From: Rhodohalobacter barkolensis
GTDB lineage: Bacteria; Bacteroidota; Rhodothermia; Balneolales; Balneolaceae
NCBI RefSeq assembly: GCF_002834295.1
Contig: NZ_PISP01000001.1
Span: 310,001-374,000 of the forward strand
DNA length: 64,000 nucleotides
Direction of reading: 5' to 3'
A program made the translations under genes and the position numbers. Of this stretch, positions 57,059-64,000 are shown piece by piece (position 1 is the stretch's first letter; every line of letters starts with the position of its first letter). The notes beneath the pieces were generated by a model that was not told the origin of the DNA, did not search any database, and was given only the letters and a program-made list of their open reading frames with translations.

Positions 57059-58034
57059 AATTCTGTTTGATTTTTTTCAGTTCTTCGATGAATGGAGGCA
57101 GGATTTTGTAAAGGTCTCCAACTAATCCGTAATCTGCAATATCGAAGATAGGAGCATCCGGATCTTTGTTGATGGCTACAATGACTTTACTGTTCGCCAT
57201 ACCTGCAACGTGCTGAATTGCACCGGAAATAGCCACACCAATATAGAGTTGAGGGGAAACCACTTTTCCGGTTTGACCAATCTGTAGACTTGGGTCATAA
57301 TCTCCGGCTTCTGTTAACGCTCTTGAAGCTCCGATACCGGCATTCAGTACAGAAGCGAGTTCAGAAATCAGGTTTCGTCCTTCTTCATCTTTTACGCCGC
57401 GACCGGCAGCAACTACAACTTCTGCTTCAGAAAGATCAACTCTGTCGGACGACGAGCTGATAATCTCTTTCAGAGTTATTTGAAGCTCTTCATCACTAAA
57501 ATTGAAATCGATCGCTTCAATGTTTGCGTTGCTCTCTTTCTCAACGACATCATAAGAGCCGGATCGAACAGAGATAATAACCGGTGAGCCCGATGCTTCT
57601 ACTGAAGAAATAATCTTTGAAGCCATTACCGGACGTTTGCCCTTCACACCGTTGTCCGTCAGATCAAATTCAGACATGTCACTGAGAGCAGCTGTTTGTT
57701 GATTCGCTGCCAAGGCTCCAAGTACATCTTTTGAACTCTCCGTAGAAGGAAAAGCAACCACTTTTGGGTTGATTTGAGAAACTGCTGTAGAGAGAGCTTT
57801 TAGAACCGGAGTATTCAGGTGGTTTTTAAAGATTGGATTTTCGATCGTGTAGATCTCGTCCGGACCGTAATTTTTAAGTTGTTCTGCGATTTCAGAAGCT
57901 TTCGAGTCAATCACTAAAGCCGCAGATTTCATTCCGTTGTTTGATGCAAGCTCATTGCACCGTGAAAGAACCTCAAGAGAGGAGCGTTTAATTTTTCCGT
58001 CGTTAACTGAGATGACTGTTAATAGAGTACTCAT
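57057..58034 (-). CDS. etfA: Electron transfer flavoprotein subunit alpha (FixB type)
   Basis: 325 residues. N-terminal domain plus C-terminal FAD-binding domain with VVVAAGRGVKDEEGRN, QIGQTGKVVSPQLYIGVAIS, then AIQHVAGM and NKDPDAPIFDIADYGLVGDL; this is the canonical FAD-site order. Encoded 19 bp after etfB. Carries electrons from acyl-CoA dehydrogenases to FixC. Gene ends inside a repeat array. Confidence 0.95.
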   Translation of the reverse strand: MSTLLTVISVNDGKIKRSSLEVLSRCNELASNNGMKSAALVIDSKASEIAEQLKNYGPDEIYTIENPIFKNHLNTPVLKALSTAVSQINPKVVAFPSTESSKDVLGALAANQQTAALSDMSEFDLTDNGVKGKRPVMASKIISSVEASGSPVIISVRSGSYDVVEKESNANIEAIDFNFSDEELQITLKEIISSSSDRVDLSEAEVVVAAGRGVKDEEGRNLISELASVLNAGIGASRALTEAGDYDPSLQIGQTGKVVSPQLYIGVAISGAIQHVAGMANSKVIVAINKDPDAPIFDIADYGLVGDLYKILPPFIEELKKIKQN

Positions 58035-58053
58035 GAATCAATTTCTTTTAAGT

Positions 58054-58824
58054 TTATATAACATTTTCTTCGGAGTCGAGCAGCTGGGCAACCTGGCGTG
58101 CAATTTCATCAGGTTCTCCCTCATACTTTTTACCGGGCTCGCGCTCAGGTTTTTCTTCAAATCCTAAAACTTTTGTTTGAACATCATCGGATGAGATTTC
58201 TGCACCCAAATCGTTTAGAGCAATCGTATCTACCGGTTTTCTTTTGGATTGCATGATACCTTTCAGACTCGGAATACGCGGATCATTCATGTCGTTTGAA
58301 CAGGTTACCAAACCGGGTGCCGGAACTTCAATCATCTCTTGTCCCGAATCTCCCTGACGCTTTACGGTCATTTTTCCGTCACTGAATTCCAAACCAACAG
58401 CATTGGTTGCGTAGGGGAGGTTGAGCATCTCTGCCAGCATAGATCCTGTTAAACCGGCATCTGTATCCTGACTCTGTTTACCGCAGGAGATGAAGTCATA
58501 CTCTTTATCAGAAAAGAACTTCGAAAGGATTTTGGCGTATGCATAGGAGTCGAAATCTTCATCTCCATTCGTCACAATATGAGTTCCTTTATCAGCACCC
58601 ATTGCCAGTGCTTTTCGGAGAGTCTCTTTGGCTTTTTCAGGTCCGGCAAGAACAACTTCAACTTCACCGCTGTGTTTCTCAGCGAGTACTAATGCTTCTT
58701 CTACTGCGGATGCGTCATAAGCGTTCAAAATATTACGATCTGCATCTTGAATGAGTTGGCCGTCTTTTATCTGTAAGGGAGCGTTTACATCGGGTACCTG
58801 CTTAATACAAACGTAGAATTTCAT
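58054..58824 (-). CDS. etfB: Electron transfer flavoprotein subunit beta (FixA type)
   Basis: 256 residues. ETF-beta fold with MKFYVCIKQVPDVNAPL at the N-terminus, AYDASAVEEAL, GKQSQDTDAGLTGSML and the C-terminal PRIPSLKGIMQSKRKPV region. Forms the ETF heterodimer with the alpha subunit. First gene of the etfB-etfA-fixC-fixX transcription group. Whether it is a bifurcating type cannot be decided by eye. Confidence 0.95.
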   Translation of the reverse strand: MKFYVCIKQVPDVNAPLQIKDGQLIQDADRNILNAYDASAVEEALVLAEKHSGEVEVVLAGPEKAKETLRKALAMGADKGTHIVTNGDEDFDSYAYAKILSKFFSDKEYDFISCGKQSQDTDAGLTGSMLAEMLNLPYATNAVGLEFSDGKMTVKRQGDSGQEMIEVPAPGLVTCSNDMNDPRIPSLKGIMQSKRKPVDTIALNDLGAEISSDDVQTKVLGFEEKPEREPGKKYEGEPDEIARQVAQLLDSEENVI

Positions 58825-58996
58825 GCTTGATGGTTTATTTTTCGGTTAGCGTATGAAACCGCTTTTTTAGCGTTTTTTAAATATACAAAACGTGAATAAA
58901 AAAACTGCATCCGATTCCCGACAAGAAACTCTAAATAATCTAAGTTGGATGATTTTCCGAGCTTGCCTATTATCCAACAGGTTAAAAGGATTTTCA

Positions 58997-59878
58997 ATGG
59001 TTAAAAAACACTCCATCCTCTATTTGCTTCTTTTCATTGCAGCCGGCTGTGATGTGTTCAACTTTGATGAAGAAGCACCGATCTACCCTACTCAGCTCGA
59101 CAAGCTGGAAATGGACGAACTGGTTTCCCTCAATGAAAAATTCCAGTCTGCAAACGATAACATGTGTTCAACTTTAAACGAGTATGGGTTAACCGGTTAT
59201 AGTACAGTTCTGTTCGAAGGTGAATCCGGTCCATGTTCTAATCGAGAACCGGTTCGAATTGAATTGACTGAACCCGATACACTACTTTTACACGCTGCAG
59301 AATCTGTAGTTAAGAACAGTGAGTATACCGGTGTTTCAGATACTGAAGATCTATCACTACTGGAGATGGAGCCACTGAGAGGTTGTATAACCTGTGAAGG
59401 GCCAGATACAGACAGCCGTATTTTAGAGTGGAAATTTATTTTTCAAGAACAGGAGATTAATGGATTAAAAGTTTATGATTCTACCATCACCGTGATTGTT
59501 GATGCAAAAGGGGTGAACCGAATTTGGGGAAATTGGTACTCTGAGCTCTACTTACCAGCAAGAGCGAACGTTCTTCCGGATGAAATCGTCGAAAATCTGG
59601 ATGGACAAACGATTGAATGGGATGAAGATGGAGAGGAGTATCGGCATACTATCGAGGCAGATCGGTTGTTACTTCCTGATCAGAAAACAGTTATAGCATT
59701 TGAAAATGAAGACCTCGACAAACTGGAACTCAGGGCCGGTTGGAAATTCGAGATTGAAGATCAGAACGTTCCTTTTGGTGGATGGACGGTAATTGCTGAT
59801 ATGGTTGACGGTAGAATTTTGAAGGTCGATAAAATGATAAGAAGCAATGATTTTGGTTCAACCGATGGGGGAGGTTAG
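58997..59878 (+). CDS. Hypothetical lipoprotein with Cys-rich centre
   Basis: 293 residues. Start at 58997 (MVKKHSILYLLL) with AAAGGA upstream; the longer frame from 58892 is not supported. Lipobox LFIAAGC (Cys18). The mature part is acidic with paired cysteines (MCST, PCSN, RGCITCEG) and beta-strand-rich C-terminal half (WKFEIEDQNVPFGGWTVIAD). No family recognised. Convergent or divergent neighbours: starts close to etfB in the opposite direction. Confidence 0.82.
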   Translation: MVKKHSILYLLLFIAAGCDVFNFDEEAPIYPTQLDKLEMDELVSLNEKFQSANDNMCSTLNEYGLTGYSTVLFEGESGPCSNREPVRIELTEPDTLLLHAAESVVKNSEYTGVSDTEDLSLLEMEPLRGCITCEGPDTDSRILEWKFIFQEQEINGLKVYDSTITVIVDAKGVNRIWGNWYSELYLPARANVLPDEIVENLDGQTIEWDEDGEEYRHTIEADRLLLPDQKTVIAFENEDLDKLELRAGWKFEIEDQNVPFGGWTVIADMVDGRILKVDKMIRSNDFGSTDGGG

Positions 59879-59963
59879 AAAAACTTTGTAACAAAACGGG
59901 AACTCTTTGTTCTTATTCATGTAAACATGTGTTTAAGTAAATGCTAAAGGAGTAGGAGTTCTT

Positions 59964-60311
59964 TTGAAGCGAGTTCTCATTGTAGAAGATGATCTTATAA
60001 TATCTCTGACCACAGAAAGAATGGTCAAAAAGTTAGGTTTTCAAGTTGTAGCTTGTGTTACATCGGGGGAGGAAGCTGTTAAAGCAGCGGAAGAGAACAA
60101 ACCGGATGTCATATTAATGGACATTCGTCTGAACGGTCAGATGGATGGTATTGAAGCGACTCAACAAATTTTAGACAGCCTGGAAAAAACGAGGGTAATC
60201 TATGTAACGGGCAATACAGATAATGCCTACAGAGAAAGAGCCGAACAGACAGGATATGATGCCTATTTGATTAAACCTCTCCGGCTCGATGATTTGAAGT
60301 CAATAATTTGA
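59964..60311 (+). CDS. Single-domain response regulator (receiver only), TTG start
   Basis: 115 residues. Receiver fold with acidic pocket VLIVEDD (3-9), phospho-acceptor Asp in VILMDIRLNG (Asp53), Thr in VIYVTGN and Lys in YLIKPLR. No output domain, so it likely relays phosphate. TTG start preceded by AGGAG at good spacing. The next gene, a membrane protein, begins 20-50 bp later. Could be a partner of the orphan HisKA_2 kinase at 24819 (inference). Confidence 0.93.
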   Translation: MKRVLIVEDDLIISLTTERMVKKLGFQVVACVTSGEEAVKAAEENKPDVILMDIRLNGQMDGIEATQQILDSLEKTRVIYVTGNTDNAYRERAEQTGYDAYLIKPLRLDDLKSII

Positions 60312-60361
60312 TGGTTCGATTTATGCATTAAGTGCGTTATATTCTCCAACTGTTTTGGAGG

Positions 60362-61600
60362 ATGAATCATCACACTATTTTGGCACTCAAAAAGTATCAA
60401 CCGCTCTTATTAAAACTGTTTCTCTCAACCACTGTGGTTGCTATGGGAGTAAGCTGGATGCACGATGCACCCGTTAATGAACGGGTAGTGACACTACGTT
60501 ACTTGATTCTGGCTATCGCCGGGTTTATCTCATTTGTAACACCCTATCTACTATTTCCCGATTCGAATTCCAGATTAATTCAGATGGGAAATATATCCGG
60601 GAATAAGCTACTCTCATATCTGAGCCGCAAAACCCTATACTTCTACATTTATTTCTTCCTTTTTATTACAGTCATTCTTTTTGTGGACTCAGTATCCCTG
60701 ACATCAGATTTAGTCACAAAAGGAGTATATGCTTTATATGGTATCCTATTTACAACAGGACTGCACTTTGCGGCACTTTTTCTTTATCTGAAAGTTGGTC
60801 CTCAATCCCAGTTTTGGCAGGAGAGTAATAAAGGAAAAGAGCTGAGGCGAAAAATGGCTGACTATTTTAAATACCCGATGGATCCCGGGGCAATTCCCAG
60901 CCTCATCAATACAGTTGTACTCGCTACCGGAGGTATGCTGCTGGTAATTATTTCCTCGGTTCTTGGCAATCAATTTGGCGGATTTTCAGAACTTCTTTTA
61001 TCCCTTGTCGTTTTTAGTTTTGCTTTAGCCCAATACCGATTGAACAATCGTGAACCTGAAAGAAAATATTACCACACCAATAGTTTTTTTAGTGAATTTT
61101 TTGGTGCAAATGCCGGAGAAGACTCCATAACGGCCCGTCGGAAAGTAGATCAATTGTGGTGGGTTCCGGCTCAATTAAGGGCAAATGTATGGCAATTTCT
61201 TCAGCAGATAGATCGTAAGATACCGGCCGGACGAGCAGTGGCAGCCGGACACATCTTGGTCTGGTTAATCGCCTATCAAAAACCTGATATTAATTTTATG
61301 ATCGGAGTGTGGGCATTATTTGCTGTTTCACACCATCTGTTTATTCTGATGACAATGCAGACAGATTTTTCACCTCATTGGCTTTTGCGATGGGTCTCAT
61401 CTCCCGCAAAATGGTTTATAACCTGGTTTTGGATGCAAATCAGGTGGCTGCTGCCTCTGCTGATCAGCATGAACTTGCAACTGTTTTTATTTGATGTGCC
61501 CCGAGGTCAGGATCAGGTAGTGATAATTATCATTTATTTACTTTCAGCAGCCGTTGCAGCAGCTGTCGGGGCTGTTAGAATCAAAACAAGTGTCAAATAG
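60362..61600 (+). CDS. ABC-2-type membrane permease (putative)
   Basis: 412 residues, ten or so hydrophobic helices (for example LIKGVYALYGILFTTGLHF-like segment near 125, PLLISMNLQLFLFDV near 375). No family motif is obvious, but it overlaps in context with an ATP-binding protein that starts 1 bp after its stop, so it is best read as the permease of a two-gene ABC transporter. Start at 60362 is uncertain: GGAGG lies directly against the ATG; a GTG at 60332 is an alternative. Confidence 0.72.
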   Translation: MNHHTILALKKYQPLLLKLFLSTTVVAMGVSWMHDAPVNERVVTLRYLILAIAGFISFVTPYLLFPDSNSRLIQMGNISGNKLLSYLSRKTLYFYIYFFLFITVILFVDSVSLTSDLVTKGVYALYGILFTTGLHFAALFLYLKVGPQSQFWQESNKGKELRRKMADYFKYPMDPGAIPSLINTVVLATGGMLLVIISSVLGNQFGGFSELLLSLVVFSFALAQYRLNNREPERKYYHTNSFFSEFFGANAGEDSITARRKVDQLWWVPAQLRANVWQFLQQIDRKIPAGRAVAAGHILVWLIAYQKPDINFMIGVWALFAVSHHLFILMTMQTDFSPHWLLRWVSSPAKWFITWFWMQIRWLLPLLISMNLQLFLFDVPRGQDQVVIIIIYLLSAAVAAAVGAVRIKTSVK

Positions 61601-61601
61601 T

Positions 61602-62225
61602 ATGATTAGTATTAAAAATCTTACCAAGCAATATAAACCGGGACACCCGATCTTTTCGGACTTTTCGAAAGAGTTTAATCCGGGGGATGCGATCGGTATT
61701 ATAGGTCCCAATGGGTCAGGAAAAACAACTTTTTTACGGATATTGTCGGTCAATTCGTTTCCCAGCGAAGGTGGGGTCTTTTTTGATGAAGTAAATATTC
61801 ATGAGCACCCAAACCAGTACTTAAAAAATGTGGGATTGGTGCATGATGAAGAAACACTACCTGCGCATTTAACAGCATCTGAACTGCTGGAATGGATTCT
61901 TAGAAACAGAAATAGCTGGAATGAATCCTCAGAACAAGAAATTGAGAAGATTTTCGATCAGCTTTCTTTAGATGCAAGAAATGAACAGATTGGAACTTTT
62001 TCGACCGGGATGAAGAAAAAGACCCAAATTGCAGCGGCTTTAATTCATCAACCTAAGATTTTAATTATGGATGAGCCCTTAAGAGGCCTCGATAAAGAGA
62101 CCCGTGTTATTGTAATGGACATGCTAAAAGAGATAAAATCAAACAATACCCTGATTTTTATGTCTTCTCATTACATGGGTGAGGAGGGTGAACTCTTTGA
62201 TGAAATGATTCACTTTCCACTTTAG
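61602..62225 (+). CDS. ABC transporter ATP-binding protein
   Basis: 207 residues. Walker A IGPNGSGKTTFLR, Q-loop region LVHDEETLPA, ABC signature FSTGMKKKTQIAAAL and Walker B KILIMDEPLRGLD. Short nucleotide-binding protein of the ABC-2 (DrrA/CcmA-like) type. Starts 1 bp after the permease stop, so a two-gene exporter. Substrate unknown. Followed after 54 bp by an FNR gene in the same direction. Confidence 0.9.
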   Translation: MISIKNLTKQYKPGHPIFSDFSKEFNPGDAIGIIGPNGSGKTTFLRILSVNSFPSEGGVFFDEVNIHEHPNQYLKNVGLVHDEETLPAHLTASELLEWILRNRNSWNESSEQEIEKIFDQLSLDARNEQIGTFSTGMKKKTQIAAALIHQPKILIMDEPLRGLDKETRVIVMDMLKEIKSNNTLIFMSSHYMGEEGELFDEMIHFPL

Positions 62226-62279
62226 TTTAATATCCCAGAAATGAACCACAAACTGTAATAAAAACTATTTTCTATTTAC

Positions 62280-63203
62280 ATGCCCGAGTTAAAACTACCC
62301 GAAGTTGAACTGAATATTTATGGTCCAAAGGACCCGGTTGAAGTACCCGTTGTTGAAAATTATGTTATTACCAAAGAGTCCAGTCCAAACTTTGTTCGTC
62401 ATATTACATTTGATATTTCAGGTACTGAATTGGTAGGCAGAGTTAAAGTAGGCCAGTCTATCGGAATCATCCCTCCCGGAAAAAACGAAAGAGGGCGGGA
62501 CCATAAACTCAGACTCTACTCCGTCTCATCACCAAACGGTGGCGAAAATGGAAAACCACACCTGATATCAACCACTGTGAAACGGACTATTGAAGAGCTG
62601 GACAATAAACTATATCTGGGTGTTGCCTCCAATTATCTTGCCGATTTACAGCCGGGCGACAAAGTGAAAATGACCGGGCCCAGCGGTAAAAGATTTTTGC
62701 TTCCGGAAAACCCCAAAGAATTTAACTACCTGTTTTTTGCTACCGGAACCGGTATTGCACCTTTCCGGGGTATGATTATGGAGCTGTTTGAAAAAGGAGA
62801 CTTCCAAAACGACTGTGCTTTAATTTTTGGCTGCCCATATCGAACAGATCTGCTCTATTCAGATTATTTCGAAAAGATGGCTCAAGAGCACAGTAATTTT
62901 TATTATCTGAAAAGTATATCCAGGGAAAATCGCCGGAAGGATGGATCCAAGCATTATGTTCAAACTAAAATTGAGGATGAAGAGGAACTGCTTCTTCCTA
63001 TCCTTCAAAAGAAAAATACACTGATCTATATTTGTGGATTGAAGGGGATGGAAACCGGAATATATAAAGAGCTAATTCGTCTCGGTCTTGAGGAGTATCT
63101 GGATATTCGTAAAAAGCTACCTGAAGATTTGAATGAGATACCGCGTGGTGATTTCAAAATGTTCATCAAACCTTCGAATCGAACATTTGAAGAAGTATAC
63201 TGA
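62280..63203 (+). CDS. Ferredoxin-NADP+ reductase (plant type)
   Basis: 307 residues. FAD motif LRLYSVSSP (equivalent of RxYS), NADP-binding FFATGTGIAPFRGMIMEL, CALIFGCPYRTDLLY and a C-terminal tail ending FEEVY with the aromatic residue that stacks on FAD in plant-type FNRs. It exchanges electrons between NADPH and ferredoxin. No ferredoxin gene is next door other than fixX 7 kb upstream. Confidence 0.9.
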   Translation: MPELKLPEVELNIYGPKDPVEVPVVENYVITKESSPNFVRHITFDISGTELVGRVKVGQSIGIIPPGKNERGRDHKLRLYSVSSPNGGENGKPHLISTTVKRTIEELDNKLYLGVASNYLADLQPGDKVKMTGPSGKRFLLPENPKEFNYLFFATGTGIAPFRGMIMELFEKGDFQNDCALIFGCPYRTDLLYSDYFEKMAQEHSNFYYLKSISRENRRKDGSKHYVQTKIEDEEELLLPILQKKNTLIYICGLKGMETGIYKELIRLGLEEYLDIRKKLPEDLNEIPRGDFKMFIKPSNRTFEEVY

Positions 63204-63210
63204 TCAAAAA

Positions 63211-63861
63211 TCAAGACTTGAGTTTTGATATCAAAAACTTCAATTCTGCTTTTAAATTTTTATCAGGAGAAATGCTTTGTCCGGGCTCAATGAAATAGTT
63301 TGCAGGTGAAATAAACCCGGGCTGAACAGCATACCGTTTGTAGAAGTCTGTATACCTACGGACATACTTTTGAGCTGTACTATTTTGCAGCGGTTGTGGA
63401 CCTTTCAGGCACATCTGTCCTTTAAGTAGATTTTTTGAAAAGGGTAGTTTATAAAGACCCGACCTAAAGAGGAATTTTTGTATGCGCGCCGGTTCCGGAT
63501 TTCCAACTGTGAGGTCTTGATATATGCCAATATTGAAGTGCTGAACTTCAAAGGGTTGTCCATATAATCCATTTACTCTATATGATGTGAATGTATGTCT
63601 GACTCCTGATAATCTCAGCAGACCCCAGATTAATGGAAAGGTTACGATGAATAAAATGTATAGAAACACACCAACTAGGAAACTCAGTCTGGAGTCTTGA
63701 TCTAAACTCCTGTTTTCCAGTTCATGGAAAAAAAGATGAGTAGTAGGTCCGGAAAACTTCGATTCCGGGATATATTCCTTTTTCTTGGATATAATTTCCT
63801 CTTCAATAGACAACGATGAAAAATCTTCGTCAGAAGTTTTTCGTATTGCTTTCTGTATCAT
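63211..63861 (-). CDS. Hypothetical protein with one or two membrane helices
   Basis: 216 residues. N-terminal soluble part, a membrane segment LSFLVGVFLYILFIVTFPLIW (about 81-101), then a basic, tyrosine-rich C-terminal region with EVQHFNIGIYQDLTVGNPEP and ending KLKS. No family recognised. Convergent with the FNR gene (7 bp between stops). It may modify or bind glycosyl material, but nothing supports this. Confidence 0.7.
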   Translation of the reverse strand: MIQKAIRKTSDEDFSSLSIEEEIISKKKEYIPESKFSGPTTHLFFHELENRSLDQDSRLSFLVGVFLYILFIVTFPLIWGLLRLSGVRHTFTSYRVNGLYGQPFEVQHFNIGIYQDLTVGNPEPARIQKFLFRSGLYKLPFSKNLLKGQMCLKGPQPLQNSTAQKYVRRYTDFYKRYAVQPGFISPANYFIEPGQSISPDKNLKAELKFLISKLKS

Positions 63862-64000
63862 AAATAGGCCTTGAGAACGAACACAAATATTTTCAATGAA
63901 AATAATAAAGAGTAAATGCTGATAAAACTCATTTTTCCATCTTTATTGATAGGACTAATAAAAGAAGAGTTTGTTTCAATTTTTTAAAGCAATCTTGAAA
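63862..64000. other. Window end, no feature seen
   Basis: 139 bp of A/T-rich sequence upstream of the reverse gene at 63861. No gene, hairpin or promoter identified. Confidence 0.4.

Overview
The window reads as ordinary chromosome of a Gram-negative, aerobic, heterotrophic member of the Bacteroidota/Balneolota side of the FCB group; Balneolota is my best guess. Support: many SPII-type lipoproteins, DUF4296 and DUF3127 proteins typical of that group, an atpD-atpC pair detached from the rest of the ATP synthase operon, a -33/-7 promoter of Bacteroidota type (TTG, 21 bp, TATATTTG) in front of the tRNA gene, moderate to low GC, and frequent but not universal purine-rich ribosome binding sites. 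No rRNA, prophage, insertion sequence or CRISPR array is visible.

Layout. 1-6.1 kb: 5' part of mreB (reverse), tRNA-Leu(UAA), a small secreted protein, a fasciclin lipoprotein, a membrane protein and a class C beta-lactamase-like hydrolase. 6.2-8.8 kb: quinone oxidoreductase-like enzyme, membrane-anchored DUF1326 and DUF4242 proteins. 8.8-15.2 kb: a Ser/Thr kinase with TPRs preceded by its ECF sigma gene, with a divergent TPR protein, OsmC-like protein and methyltransferase. 15.2-24.3 kb (all reverse): SLC12-like transporter, LVIVD lipoprotein, DUF305 protein with a metal-binding-like insert, FtsH, small membrane protein, Smr protein. 24.3-30.2 kb: DUF3127, HisKA_2 histidine kinase, DUF4296, SDR, CoaX, uridine kinase, N-acetylmuramoyl-L-alanine amidase, packed with stop-codon and start/stop overlaps. 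30.3-34.4 kb: a 1002-residue P-loop ATPase of unknown function, 11 bp upstream of an MscS channel; this is the best candidate for an undescribed two-gene system. 34.4-37.4 kb: tandem paralogous lipoproteins, SDR, mini membrane protein, OsmC, membrane protein. 37.5-45.6 kb: valS, rsmB, Na/Pi cotransporter, atpDC. 45.7-51.7 kb: TonB-CTD-like lipoprotein, large DUF5117-type metalloprotease, YgjV-GNAT fusion, methyltransferase, DUF2237, hisI, gamma carbonic anhydrase. 51.7-58.8 kb: acyl-CoA oxidation block (glutaryl-CoA-type and general acyl-CoA dehydrogenases, etfB, etfA, fixC, fixX). 58.9-64 kb: lipoprotein, single-domain response regulator, ABC permease and ATPase, plant-type ferredoxin-NADP reductase, membrane protein.

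Functional themes are fatty/amino acid oxidation feeding ETF and the quinone pool, envelope maintenance (MreB, amidase, FtsH, hydrolases), ion and osmotic homeostasis (SLC12, MscS, Na/Pi), and phosphorylation-based signalling. The most unusual non-coding structure is in the gaps of the acyl-CoA/ETF block: short-period arrays (7-mer units in two gaps, 9-mer units in a third) in inverted arms, plus an inverted duplication of a hairpin. Functional names come from motif recognition by eye; no database search was possible.
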